Shown here: piece after piece, positions 26,963-35,807 of the stretch
How the letters are laid out: each line of letters begins with the position of its first letter
How positions within the stretch are numbered: position 1 is the first letter of the stretch
DNA from: Azospirillum oleiclasticum
GTDB lineage: Bacteria > Pseudomonadota > Alphaproteobacteria > Azospirillales > Azospirillaceae
Length of the DNA: 64,000 nt
Assembly (NCBI RefSeq): GCF_013423485.1
Contig: NZ_JABFFR010000011.1
Location: forward strand, 276,702 to 340,701
Reading direction: 5' to 3'
Translations under genes and position numbers: made by a program
The notes under the pieces: generated by a model
What the model saw: the letters and a program-made list of their open reading frames with translations, nothing else
Database searches by the model: none
What the model was told of the DNA's origin: nothing

Positions 26963-27637
26963 ATGATCGGATTTCGCATTCTGAAGCGCCGCCGGCAGGT
27001 GGGCGCGGATCTGGTTTCGCGCTTCCGCGGGCTTCCCGTCGCCAACGTCAGCGATTCGATGGCGCGCATGACCGCCGGCGGCCCGCGCCTGCGCCCGCTG
27101 CACCGCGGCGGCGGCATGGCCGGCGTGGCCGTCACGGTCAAGACCCGCCCCGGCGACAACCTGATGATCCACAAGGCGCTCGACCTCGCCGGCCCCGGCG
27201 ACGTCGTGGTGGTCGATGGCGGCGGCGACCTGACCAACGCCCTGATCGGCGAACTGATGGTCTCCTACGCGCAGACCCGCGGGATCGCCGGCATCGTGAT
27301 CAACGGGGCGATCCGCGACGCGGGCTGGATCGGTGCGCATGATTTTCCGGTCTATGCGGCCGGCGTGACCCACCGCGGCCCCTACAAGGACGGCCCCGGA
27401 GAGATCAACGTGCCGATCGCCATCGACGGCATGGTGGTCGAGCCGGGGGATCTCGTCATCGGCGACGAGGACGGGGTGCTGTGCGTTCCCTTCGCTCAGG
27501 CCGAATCCGTGTATGCGGCGGCCGATGCCAAGCAGAGGGCGGAGCAGCAGATGATGCGGGCCATCGAGGAGCGCCGCTACGACCGGCGCTGGGTCGATGA
27601 GAGCCTGACCCGCCTTGGCTGCGAGGTCGAGGAATGA
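26963..27637 (+). CDS. RraA-like protein (HMG/CHA-type aldolase family)
   Basis: A 224-residue RraA-superfamily protein. It has the GDVVVVDGGGDLTNALIGELM segment and the INGAIRDAGWI motif (R-D) that binds metal and 2-oxoacid in the related 4-hydroxy-4-methyl-2-oxoglutarate aldolases. Members either split pyruvate or oxaloacetate units from hydroxy-oxo acids or, in E. coli RraA, inhibit RNase E. In this catabolic setting an aldolase or decarboxylase role is more likely. Its stop overlaps the start of the amidohydrolase gene (ATGA). Confidence 0.85.
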   Translation: MIGFRILKRRRQVGADLVSRFRGLPVANVSDSMARMTAGGPRLRPLHRGGGMAGVAVTVKTRPGDNLMIHKALDLAGPGDVVVVDGGGDLTNALIGELMVSYAQTRGIAGIVINGAIRDAGWIGAHDFPVYAAGVTHRGPYKDGPGEINVPIAIDGMVVEPGDLVIGDEDGVLCVPFAQAESVYAAADAKQRAEQQMMRAIEERRYDRRWVDESLTRLGCEVEE

Positions 27638-28689
27638 CGTCGACGCGCGGCCTTCACGCGCCGGTCAGGCCGGACTGGCTGGCCCTGGCCGGCGAGCGCG
27701 CCCTGGAGCCGGAGCTGGCGATCGTCGATTGCCATCATCACCTGTGGGACCGTCCGGAGGGGCAGCGCTACCTGTTCCTCGATCTCCTGGCGGACATGGA
27801 GGCCGGGCACGACGTGCGGGCCACGGTCTATCTGCAGGCCAAGTCGATGTACCGTCCGGACCTGCCACCGCCGCTGCAGCCGGTCGGCGAGGTCGAGTTC
27901 GCGAACGGCGTGGCGGCGCAGGCCGCGAGCGGCCTCTACGGTCGCCGCTACGCTTGCGCCGGCATCGTCGCCTTCGCCGACATGATGCTCGGTCGCGGGA
28001 TCGAGCCCGTGCTGGAGGCGCTGGCGGGGGCCGGCGAGGGCCGGCTGCGCGGCATCCGCAATCAGACCGCGCGGCACGACGATCCCGAGATCACCTCAAA
28101 CCCGGTGCCCCCGCCGGCCGGGATGGTCATCGATCCGCGCTTCGCCGAAGCCGCCCGCCTGTTGCCGGCGCACGGGTTGACGCTGGACGTCTTCTGCTAC
28201 CACACGCAGCTCGACGAGATCACCGTCCTCGCCGATGCCTGCCCCGACACGGTCATCGTGCTCAACCACTGTGGCTGCCCGCTCGGGATGGGGCGCTACC
28301 GGGGACGGCGCGACGAGGTGTTCGCGGACTGGTCGGCGCGGATGGCGCGCATCGCCGAGCGCCCCAACGTCCGCCTCAAGCTCGGCGGACTGGCGATGCG
28401 GGTGAACGGCTTCGATTTCCATGAAGGGGACCGGCCGCCGTCGTCGTCGCGGCTTGTCGATGCCTGGGCCCCCTACATGCTCCGTTGCATCGAGCTGTTC
28501 GGGCCGGCGCGCTGCATGTTCGAGAGCAACTTCCCGGTCGACAAGGGCATGGTGGACTATGTGTCGCTGTGGAACGCCTACAAAAGGATGACCGCAGGGT
28601 TCTCCCAGGGCGAGCGCAAGGCGCTGTTCCACGGAACGGCCGTCACGACCTACCGCCTCGACCCGACTCTGCTCGGCCTGAACTGTTGA
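27634..28689 (+). CDS. Amidohydrolase-2 family metal-dependent hydrolase
   Basis: A 351-residue TIM-barrel hydrolase resembling 2-pyrone-4,6-dicarboxylate lactonase and related COG3618 proteins. It has the metal-binding IVDCHHHLWD near residue 32, HGLTLDVFCYHTQL, LNHCGCPLGMGRY, NVRLKLGGLAMRV and the catalytic-aspartate region MFESNFPVDKG near the C-terminus. It would open a lactone or cyclic ester. Paired with the RraA-like aldolase by an overlap, it suggests hydrolysis followed by aldol cleavage of the product (inference). Confidence 0.85.
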   Translation: MTSTRGLHAPVRPDWLALAGERALEPELAIVDCHHHLWDRPEGQRYLFLDLLADMEAGHDVRATVYLQAKSMYRPDLPPPLQPVGEVEFANGVAAQAASGLYGRRYACAGIVAFADMMLGRGIEPVLEALAGAGEGRLRGIRNQTARHDDPEITSNPVPPPAGMVIDPRFAEAARLLPAHGLTLDVFCYHTQLDEITVLADACPDTVIVLNHCGCPLGMGRYRGRRDEVFADWSARMARIAERPNVRLKLGGLAMRVNGFDFHEGDRPPSSSRLVDAWAPYMLRCIELFGPARCMFESNFPVDKGMVDYVSLWNAYKRMTAGFSQGERKALFHGTAVTTYRLDPTLLGLNC

Positions 28690-28706
28690 CGGGGGCCGGT
28701 CCGGGG

Positions 28707-29090
28707 TCAGCCGCTCCGCGGCGCGGCGGCGCGGCGCGGGGGCCGCAGCCGGTGGACCGAGGATGACGGCGGATCGTCGTGCCGCATCGCTGTGTCCTCA
28801 TCGACATCCACGGGAGCGGCGGCGGCTCCGGGACCGGCTTCCATGTAGCGCACGCAGCTCACCCGCAGGAAGGACGCGAGGTTCTGCACCTTTCCATGCG
28901 CCTCCACCACCTCGTCATACAGGGTCATGATCAGCCGGTTCGTGGTCATGCCCTGGTCGGCGGCGATGTCGGCGAGCACGTTCCAGAACAGGTTTTCCAG
29001 CCGGATGCTGGTCACCATCCCGTGGATGCGGACCGAGCGTGACCGGGATTCGTAGAGGATGGGATCGGTGTTGACGAAGATCCGGCACAT
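28707..29090 (-). CDS. Ribbon-helix-helix domain protein
   Basis: A 127-residue protein. The N-terminal 85 residues (SRSVRIHGMVTSIRLENLFWNVLADIAADQGMTTNRLIMTLYDEV) form an Arc-like ribbon-helix-helix DNA-binding fold of the RHH_4 type. The last 40 residues are a low-complexity Ala/Pro/Arg tail. It lies 18 bases after the stop of the sigma-54 activator gene and may be co-transcribed with it. Its target is unknown. Confidence 0.8.
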   Translation of the reverse strand: MCRIFVNTDPILYESRSRSVRIHGMVTSIRLENLFWNVLADIAADQGMTTNRLIMTLYDEVVEAHGKVQNLASFLRVSCVRYMEAGPGAAAAPVDVDEDTAMRHDDPPSSSVHRLRPPRRAAAPRSG

Positions 29091-29108
29091 GACGCTTCCC
29101 CTTCCCGG

Positions 29109-31190
29109 TCACGCCCGGCCGTAGCGGCATGCGAGCGGCTTGAGGTTGTGATGCGGCCCGGCGGGGTCGCGCCGGATGCCGTACTGGTTCATTTTCCGGT
29201 AGAGCGTGCTGCGGGAAATGCCGAGCACGGCCGCCGCGTCCGACAGGTTTCCGCCGGTCGCCATGATGACGCTCTCGATCGTCCGCTGCTCGGTCGAGGT
29301 CAGCGACATCGGCACCGGCGGATCGCCGCCGTCGGACACAGGGGTGCAAGACGGCGCACCACCGCCGCGCAACTCCTCCGGCAGATCGCCGACATCCGCG
29401 GTTCCGTCGGGCGACAGCAGGATCATGCGCTCCACGAGGTTCCGCAGTTCCCGGACGTTGCCCGGCCAGTCGTACCCGTGCAGGCGGTCGAGTGCCGCCG
29501 CGCTGAAGCGGACCGGCGCACGCCCGTGCCGCCCGGCGAGCAGGGCGTTGAAATGCCCGATGAGTTGCCCGACGTCCCCGTCGCGCTCCCGCAGCGGCGG
29601 CACCCGGAGCGACGTGACGCTCAGGCGGTGGTAGAGGTCGCGGCGGAAGCGGCCGGCGCCCACCTCCTGCCGCAGGTTCCGGTTGGTCATGGTCAACAGC
29701 CGGACCGACACCCGCCGGGGCGTGTTGTCGCCGATCCGGTAGAGCACGCCCTCCTCCAGCACGCGCAGCAGATAGGGCTGCAGATCCAGCGGAAGCTCAC
29801 CGATCTCGTCGAGGCAGAGCGTGCCGCCGTTGGCCAGCTCGAAGCGACCGACGCGGCCCTCGGTGCTGGCGCCGGTGAAGGCGCCGCGGACATAGCCGAA
29901 CAGCTCGCTCCCCAGCATCTCGCGCGACACGGCGCCGCAATTGAAGGGCACGAAGGGCCCGTCGGCGACCGCACTGTGCCCGTGGATGGCGCGGGCGAAC
30001 AGCTCCTTGCCCACGCCCGTTTCGCCCTCGATCAGCACGGGGACATGGAGCGGCGCCAGCCGCTCCGCCTGCCCGATCACCAGCCGCAGGCCGTCGCTGC
30101 CGCCGACGATGCCGGCGAAGCGTGAACGCGCGCCATCCGACTCGTCGGCGACCGGAGAGCGCCCGCCCGCCGACCGCGGCGTCCGGGCACCGGGAATGAC
30201 CAGCAGCGTGCCGCGCCGGTCGCCATCCAGCAACAGCGGCTTGACCCAGTCCGCCGGCACCGACAGCCGCTTCCGGTCACCGTCGAGCGCGTCGGCGTCG
30301 GACCTCTGGTGGACGGACAGCCGGCTTCCGCGGCTGAGGTCGGGCATGCGGGCACCCATGCGGCTCTTCAGCAGGAGGGCCGCCTTGCGGCTGGCGTAGA
30401 GAAGCCGCCCCTTGGCGTCCAGCGCGATCAGACCGTCGCCGGCGTAGCGGTGGCTGTCCTCCAGGCACGCCTCCATCAGGCGCATGTGTTCCGCCTCGGT
30501 CTGGCGGGCGAGGTTCCATTCCACCTGCCGTGCCGCCACGACCGCCAGCGCCAGCGCCTGGCTGCCGAAGGAGTTCTTGAGACCGGAAATGTCCAGCAAC
30601 CCGACGACCGACCCGTCAACCGGGTCGTGGATGGGCGAGCCGGCGCAGCTCCAGCTCTTGATGCCCGCGCAATAGTGCTCGGCGGCGTGGACCAGCACCG
30701 GCTGCTTGGACGCCAGCGCGGTGCCGATGCCGTTGGTGCCGGCGCGGTCCTCGCTCCAGCACCCGCCGGTGCCCAGGCTGATGTCGCAGGCCGCCGCCAG
30801 CGTCGCGCGGTCGCCGACGGTTTCCAGCACCACGCCGTTGGCGTCGGTGATCAGCATCACGGTGCGGGTGCCGGCCAGCAGGTCGGCGGCCTCCGCCAAC
30901 GTCGCGGCCGCGGCCTGGAGCAGGTCGCGGTTGTCGCGGCGCAGCGCCTCGATCCTGCCGGCCTCAAGCACCGGGGCGGCCCCGGCGCGGGCATCGACGA
31001 GGAAATCGCGGCAGCGGTTCCAGGACCGGACCACCACGTCGCGGACCACGAGGTTCTCGTGCCGGGAACCGGAGACGAAGTCCTCCCACGCCTTCATGGT
31101 CGCCGACTCCTCATCGGCGAGCCCGTGGAGCAGAGGCCCGGGCGAGGTCGTGGCGAGGCTGTTCAGACCGGCGCTTCCCTTGGTCAGCAT
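29109..31190 (-). CDS. mimR: Sigma-54-dependent activator, MimR/AcoR-like
   Basis: A 693-residue bacterial enhancer-binding protein. N-terminal GAF/PAS-type sensory region (about 60-300, including GGCWSEDRAGTNGIGTALASKQPVLVHAAEHYC, typical of AcoR). The AAA+ domain has Walker A GETGVGKE, the sigma-54-contacting GAFTGA, Walker B LCLDEIGELP and the R-finger region. A Fis-type HTH closes the protein (TGGNLSDAAAVLGISRSTLYRKMNQYGI). The ATG at 31190 has GGGAGGGG upstream. It follows the monooxygenase and chaperonin genes, as mimR accompanies mimABCD in actinobacteria. It should activate the two sigma-54 promoters near 37650 and 37830. Confidence 0.88.
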   Translation of the reverse strand: MLTKGSAGLNSLATTSPGPLLHGLADEESATMKAWEDFVSGSRHENLVVRDVVVRSWNRCRDFLVDARAGAAPVLEAGRIEALRRDNRDLLQAAAATLAEAADLLAGTRTVMLITDANGVVLETVGDRATLAAACDISLGTGGCWSEDRAGTNGIGTALASKQPVLVHAAEHYCAGIKSWSCAGSPIHDPVDGSVVGLLDISGLKNSFGSQALALAVVAARQVEWNLARQTEAEHMRLMEACLEDSHRYAGDGLIALDAKGRLLYASRKAALLLKSRMGARMPDLSRGSRLSVHQRSDADALDGDRKRLSVPADWVKPLLLDGDRRGTLLVIPGARTPRSAGGRSPVADESDGARSRFAGIVGGSDGLRLVIGQAERLAPLHVPVLIEGETGVGKELFARAIHGHSAVADGPFVPFNCGAVSREMLGSELFGYVRGAFTGASTEGRVGRFELANGGTLCLDEIGELPLDLQPYLLRVLEEGVLYRIGDNTPRRVSVRLLTMTNRNLRQEVGAGRFRRDLYHRLSVTSLRVPPLRERDGDVGQLIGHFNALLAGRHGRAPVRFSAAALDRLHGYDWPGNVRELRNLVERMILLSPDGTADVGDLPEELRGGGAPSCTPVSDGGDPPVPMSLTSTEQRTIESVIMATGGNLSDAAAVLGISRSTLYRKMNQYGIRRDPAGPHHNLKPLACRYGRA

Positions 31191-31403
31191 GCGTCCCCTC
31201 CCTGTCGTCCGTTGCGGCCCGGCGTTCTTGTCGTCCGTCGTCCCTGGAGGCGGCGGCCGGGCTTCCGACGGTGGTTGGGCGGAAACGATCCGCTCCACCA
31301 ACTGCTCTGTGGACGAACTATAACGGAGGCGATCGGAGGGCGGGTAGTAGCGGATTACACTACCGCCATTTTTCCACACCCGCTCCCCGGCGGCAGCGCC
31401 GCC
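31191..31403. other. Gap between chaperonin and activator genes
   Basis: It contains an imperfect inverted repeat around GGTAGT (31346-31351) and ACTACC (31360-31365); on the + strand the stem is followed by GCCATTTTT. A GGCGGC/GCCGCC hairpin lies right after the chaperonin stop. Either could weaken read-through from the monooxygenase operon. No sigma-54 consensus was seen here, so mimR may have its own sigma-70-type promoter or depend on read-through. Confidence 0.4.
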
Positions 31404-33041
31404 CTAACGGCGGCCGAAGGTTTCCGCCCCGCCACCGCGCGCCGGCCCCGCCGTCGGGTCGCCCTCCTCCGGCAGGTCGGCGATCAGCGTGTGGGTGGTC
31501 AGGATCAGCTTGGCGACCGACACGGCGTTCTCCAGCGCCAGCCGGGTTACCTTGACCGGGTCGATGATGCCGGCGGCGAACAGGTCGCAGAAACGGCCGG
31601 CGCGCGCGTCGAAGCCGGTTCCGTCCGGCAGGCCGGCGACGCGCGCCACCACCGCCGCACCGTCCTGCCCGGCGTTGGCGGCGATGCAGGACAGCGGCTG
31701 CACCATCGCCCGCTGCACCAGCCGGATGCCGGTCCGCTCCCCGTCCGGCGCCTCCTCCGCCAGGGCGTCGAGCGCAGGGACCAGCCGGGCGAGCGCCGTG
31801 CCGCCGCCGGGTACGACGCCCTCCTCCAGGGCCGCGCGGGCGGCGGCGAGCGAGTCCTCCAGAAGCTGAGCAGTGCGCTTCTGCTCCACCGGCGTGGCGC
31901 CACCGGTCTGGATCAGGGCGGTTCCGTGCGTCAGCTTCGCCAGCCGCTGGGCAAGCTTGTCGCGCTCGATGTTGGGGGGCGCCTCCTCCCACTGGCGCTG
32001 CACCAGGGACCGGCGGGCGCGCACGGACTCCGGCTCGCCGTGGCCGCGCAGGATGGTGGTGGCGGAGGCGGTGACCTCGATGCGGTCGGCGGAGCCCAGA
32101 TCGGCGGCGGTGACCGCCTCCAGCCGGCCGCCGAGGTCGCGGGCGATCACGCGCCCGCCGGTCAGGATGGCGATGTCCTCCAGCATGACCTGACGCCAGT
32201 GACCGAACTCCGGCGGGTTGATCGCCACCACGACGCCGCGCCCGTCCCGCCGCAGGCCCATGATGGCCGCCACCACCTCCGGGGCCACCGCATCGGCGAC
32301 CACCAGCAGCGGCCGGCCGTCGCGCCCCACCCGGTCGAGCAGGGCCAGGATCGCGTCGGGCCCGGTGACCTTGTGGTCGGTCAGCAGGATGCGCGGCCGT
32401 TCCAGCACCGCCATGCGGCCGGTGGGTTCGGTCGCCATGTGATGGGACAGGAAGCCGCGGTCGAGCACCATCCCTTCCATCACCGACAGGGCCGTCGGCG
32501 TGCCCGGAAGGCCGTAGTCGATGTCGATCACCCCCTCCGGCCCGACACGGCGCAGGGCGTCCGCCACCAGTCGTCCGAGCGCCGGCTCGGTCGCGGCGAC
32601 GGTCGCCACCTGCTCAAGGCCGTCGCGGTGGAGAGGCCGGGCGCCCGCGCGAAGCCGCTCCACGACGAAGGCGCAGGCGCGGTCCATGCCGGCCGCCAAC
32701 TCCACCGGACTGCACCCGTCGGCGAGAACGCCGATGCCGTCCCGGACGAGCGCATCGGCGAGCACGGTCGCGGTGGTGGTGCCGTCACCGGCGACGTCGT
32801 TGGTCTGCCGGGACACCTCGCGCACGACCTGCGCGCCCATGTTTTCGAAGCGGCAGGGCAGCTCGATCTCCGACGCAATGCTGACGCCGTCGCGCGAGAC
32901 CAGCGGCGTGCCGACCGGGCGGTCGATGATCGCGTTGGTTCCCTTCGGCCCGAGCGTGCCGCGCACCGCCAGCGCCAGCTTCTCCACGCCGCGCCCGAGC
33001 GCGGCCCGCGCCTCGGCGTGGTGCAGCATCATCTTCGCCAT
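31404..33041 (-). CDS. mimG: GroEL-like chaperonin of the monooxygenase operon
   Basis: A 545-residue group I chaperonin. Conserved parts include TLGPKGTNAIID, the nucleotide-binding GDGTTTATVLADAL, LLEDSLAAARAALEEGVVPGGG (catalytic aspartate retained) and IIDPVKVTRLALENAVSVAKLILTT. It is divergent from housekeeping GroEL, lacks the Gly-Met-rich C-terminal tail (ending AETFGRR) and has no groES beside it. In actinobacterial mim/prm operons a dedicated GroEL paralogue is needed for productive folding of the hydroxylase; the same role is inferred here. The start at 33041 (MAKMMLHHAEARAAL) follows a GAAGGAGA sequence. Confidence 0.88.
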   Translation of the reverse strand: MAKMMLHHAEARAALGRGVEKLALAVRGTLGPKGTNAIIDRPVGTPLVSRDGVSIASEIELPCRFENMGAQVVREVSRQTNDVAGDGTTTATVLADALVRDGIGVLADGCSPVELAAGMDRACAFVVERLRAGARPLHRDGLEQVATVAATEPALGRLVADALRRVGPEGVIDIDYGLPGTPTALSVMEGMVLDRGFLSHHMATEPTGRMAVLERPRILLTDHKVTGPDAILALLDRVGRDGRPLLVVADAVAPEVVAAIMGLRRDGRGVVVAINPPEFGHWRQVMLEDIAILTGGRVIARDLGGRLEAVTAADLGSADRIEVTASATTILRGHGEPESVRARRSLVQRQWEEAPPNIERDKLAQRLAKLTHGTALIQTGGATPVEQKRTAQLLEDSLAAARAALEEGVVPGGGTALARLVPALDALAEEAPDGERTGIRLVQRAMVQPLSCIAANAGQDGAAVVARVAGLPDGTGFDARAGRFCDLFAAGIIDPVKVTRLALENAVSVAKLILTTHTLIADLPEEGDPTAGPARGGGAETFGRR

Positions 33042-33114
33042 GCGGACGTCTCCTTCCCTGTAGTTTTTGCTTGATGAAGACCCCCGCGCGGGGCGGGGGT
33101 CCTGGAGCACGGCC

Positions 33115-33471
33115 TCACTCGTAGGCGAGCGCGTCGTCCATGTTGCCGAAGAGGACGACGGTGTCGTCGTCCACCATGACCATCCGGCCGTAATGGGTGG
33201 AGGTGGAGATCTCGAACAGGTGCGGGTTCATCTCACGGCCCAGCGCCTCGCCGATCTCGCTCATCCGGAACTCGATGCGCCCTTCGCCGTCGATACGGAT
33301 CATGGCGGGGAGATAGGTGACGGAGATGCCCGGCTTGTCCTCCATCACCTCGGCGATGCAGCGGGCCTCCACGCTGTCGTTCATGGTGACGCCGCACTGG
33401 TGGGAGATGGTGCTTTCGTGGGTGATGTCCTTCAGCGGCTTGAAGAGCTGCTGTCCGGTGATGACGCTCAT
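33115..33471 (-). CDS. mimD: Propane/phenol monooxygenase coupling (effector) protein MimD
   Basis: A 118-residue MmoB/DmpM-family regulatory component. It includes HQCGVTMNDSVEARCIAEVMEDKPGISVTYLPAMIRIDGEGRIEFRMSEIGEALGREM, the family core. It has no cofactor; it binds the hydroxylase and gates oxygen and substrate access. The true start is the ATG at 33471; a longer frame upstream overlaps the small-subunit gene. It lies 34 bases after the small hydroxylase gene. Confidence 0.9.
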   Translation of the reverse strand: MSVITGQQLFKPLKDITHESTISHQCGVTMNDSVEARCIAEVMEDKPGISVTYLPAMIRIDGEGRIEFRMSEIGEALGREMNPHLFEISTSTHYGRMVMVDDDTVVLFGNMDDALAYE

Positions 33472-33505
33472 GACGGGTTCCTCGCGCTGGATGGGTTCGG
33501 GGCGG

Positions 33506-34627
33506 TCACTCGGCGGAGCCGGCCACGGCGACGTCGGCGATGGGGGCGGGCTCCGCGACCAGGATGGGCGGGAGGTCGGCGACGAACCCGACCTCCCGCC
33601 CGATGGCGGCGACGCGGTTGCGGGCCTGTTCGTAGGCGGCGAGGAAGCCGGCGACCTTGACCCGCGGCAGCGACCACAGCGGCTGGAGCTGGAGCGCCGC
33701 CCTGGCCGCCAGGGCCGAATGACGGCCGAACCAGTCCTGGAGGACGGCGCGGTTCGCTTCGCCGTGCACGGGATCGCCCACCAGAAGCGCGAACAGCTCC
33801 ACCGCGTTGGCGAGGTTGCGCTCGTAGTCGGCTTCCGCGGCCGAGACGACGGAGGGTGTGGCGAAATCGTTCTGGGCGGCGGCGAGCTGCATGACGAATC
33901 CGCTGCGGAACAGCTCGCCCACCAGCGGTTCGAAGACGAGGTTGGCGGCGAAATACTGCTCCAGGAAATCCGCCGCGGCGCGGATGTGCTCGACCGCCTC
34001 GCGGCAGGGCTGCCAGATCGGGTCGTCCATCCAATGGGCCTTGCCGGCATCGAGGTCGAAGCCGCCGATGTCGGTGGCGATCTCCGCCAGATAGAGCGTC
34101 AGATCCTGGGCGAAACGCAGCTTGTAGGAGGCGTTGGTCAGGATGGCGTTGTTGACCATCTGGGTGTAGCCGTAGCGCTGCGCCCGCATCAGCGCCGTGC
34201 CCAGCCCGTACTCCACATGCTTGAAGGCGCCGACGTGGTTCTGCAGGACGCCGACCCACGCCTTGTCGAAGCGCTGCGGGGCGCCGGCCCGCCGGGCGTT
34301 GTCCACGACGTTCTGGATCATGCCGACGATGGTGGACTGGCGCTGGTAGTGGGTGCGCTCCCACTCCTGGTCGGGGGCGCGGAAGCGGTGCCAGTCGGCG
34401 CAGCGCAGCGCGGTCCAGCTCTTGGAGTAGGTCGGGGTGCCGTCGCCGAAGCTGATGATCCAGTCCTGGAGCAGGTAGCGCTCCGGGTCCGGCTGCACAT
34501 CGACGGTCACATCCTCGTAATGCGTCGCCTTGCGGCCCTTGGGTTCGAAGTAATTGTAGCGGCGGCTGTCGGAGCCGGGGAAGACCTTGGCGCCGGCGGC
34601 GGCCGACGCGGTCTGCTGGGTGGTCAT
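33506..34627 (-). CDS. mimC: Monooxygenase hydroxylase small (beta) subunit MimC
   Basis: A 373-residue beta subunit of a soluble diiron hydroxylase (ferritin-like fold without iron site). Recognisable parts are RRYNYFEPKGRKATHYEDVTVDVQPDPERYLLQDW, WTALRCADWHRFRAPDQEWERTHYQRQSTIV and FKHVEYGLGTALMRAQRYGYTQMVNNAILTNASYKLRFAQDLTLYLAEI. It binds the MimA dimer. The ATG at 34627 follows GGGAGGAAACACG. A much longer upstream frame is not real. Confidence 0.9.
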   Translation of the reverse strand: MTTQQTASAAAGAKVFPGSDSRRYNYFEPKGRKATHYEDVTVDVQPDPERYLLQDWIISFGDGTPTYSKSWTALRCADWHRFRAPDQEWERTHYQRQSTIVGMIQNVVDNARRAGAPQRFDKAWVGVLQNHVGAFKHVEYGLGTALMRAQRYGYTQMVNNAILTNASYKLRFAQDLTLYLAEIATDIGGFDLDAGKAHWMDDPIWQPCREAVEHIRAAADFLEQYFAANLVFEPLVGELFRSGFVMQLAAAQNDFATPSVVSAAEADYERNLANAVELFALLVGDPVHGEANRAVLQDWFGRHSALAARAALQLQPLWSLPRVKVAGFLAAYEQARNRVAAIGREVGFVADLPPILVAEPAPIADVAVAGSAE

Positions 34628-34650
34628 CGTGTTTCCTCCCGTTGGTCTGT

Positions 34651-35724
34651 TCAGCGTGTGGCGGGGGTGAACTTGTCGAAGTGGATGCGGGCCGAATCGA
34701 CGCCGGCCATCTGCAGGACCGGCAGCACCGCGTCGATCATCGGCGGCGGGCCGCAGGAATAGACGTCGGCCTGCTCCACATCGGGCATCGCGGCGAGGTG
34801 CCGGCGCAGCACCTCGTGGACGAAGCCGGTCTCGCCCGTCCACCCGTCCTCGTCCCCCGCGTGCGACAGGGCGGGAATGAAGGCGAAATCGGGCATGGCG
34901 CGGGCGAACGCCTCGAAAAGCTCGAGGTGGAACAGGTCGCGCCGGGTGCGGGCGCCGTAGAAGAAGCGCACGGGGCGGGTCTCGCCGCTGGCCGCCTGAT
35001 CGTGCAGGATGGACAGCAGCGGCGCCATGCCCGACCCGCCGCCGACCAGGATCATCGGCCCTTCGCGCTCCTCGCGCCGGAAGCAGGTGCCGTAGGGACC
35101 GCGGACCATGACCGGCTCGCCCACGGCCAGTCCGTCGTCGAGAGCGCCGGAGAAGGCGCCCTGCGGGTATTTCTTGATGATGAACTCCAGCCGGGCCGGT
35201 CCGCCCGGCGGGTTCGCCCCCGGCGGGTTCGCCATGGAGAAGGAGCGGGTGATCCCATGGCCGGGCAGCGTGATGTCGACATACTGGCCGGCCCAGAACT
35301 TCATGGGCTGGTCGAGGGTGACGGCGATGGCGACGATGTCGTGGGTCAGCGTCTCGACCGCCGCCAGCCGCCCGGCGATGTCCTTGACGGGGATCGAGCG
35401 GGCCAGCAGATCCTCGTCGTAGTTCAGCAGTTCCACCTCCACGTCGCTGTAGGCGACGGTGCGGCAGAGCAGGATGTGGTTGCTGTCGCGCTCGGGGTCG
35501 GAGAGCGCGAAGGTCGAGTATTTCAGCATCTCGACGTCGCCGTCGATCAGCAGGCATTTGCAGGCGGAGCATTGCCCCTCCTTGCAGCCGTGCATCAACG
35601 AGACGCCCTGCCGGAAGGCGGCGTCGAGGATGGTCTCGCCCTCCTCCACCTCCATCTCGAGGCCGACCGGCTCCAGCCGCACGGTGTGGACGGCCGGCTT
35701 CTTCTGAAGAGCCTGGGTGCTCAT
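34651..35724 (-). CDS. mimB: Monooxygenase reductase MimB (2Fe-2S/FAD/NADH)
   Basis: A 357-residue electron-transfer component. An N-terminal plant-type ferredoxin domain has C47-x4-C52-x2-C55 and C87 ligating a [2Fe-2S] cluster (MHGCKEGQCSACKC ... ILLCRTV). The FAD domain has the RSFS motif in GITRSFSMANPPG, and the NADH domain has ILVGGGSGMAPLLSILHD and a terminal YSCGPPPMIDAV. It passes electrons from NADH to the diiron hydroxylase. It starts at the ATG at 35724 (MSTQALQKKP). It is placed second in the operon, as in actinobacterial mimABCD. Confidence 0.92.
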   Translation of the reverse strand: MSTQALQKKPAVHTVRLEPVGLEMEVEEGETILDAAFRQGVSLMHGCKEGQCSACKCLLIDGDVEMLKYSTFALSDPERDSNHILLCRTVAYSDVEVELLNYDEDLLARSIPVKDIAGRLAAVETLTHDIVAIAVTLDQPMKFWAGQYVDITLPGHGITRSFSMANPPGANPPGGPARLEFIIKKYPQGAFSGALDDGLAVGEPVMVRGPYGTCFRREEREGPMILVGGGSGMAPLLSILHDQAASGETRPVRFFYGARTRRDLFHLELFEAFARAMPDFAFIPALSHAGDEDGWTGETGFVHEVLRRHLAAMPDVEQADVYSCGPPPMIDAVLPVLQMAGVDSARIHFDKFTPATR

Positions 35725-35807
35725 GGGCGTGGGATCTCCGCAAGGGGGCGCCCTTCCCCCGTCCCGATGGGGAAGGGGGCGGCGTTTCCGGACATTGGGG
35801 ACGGGGA

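Noticed and set aside
31404..33041. Housekeeping GroEL
   Set aside because: No groES beside it, divergent N-terminus, no GGM tail, and it sits inside the monooxygenase operon.
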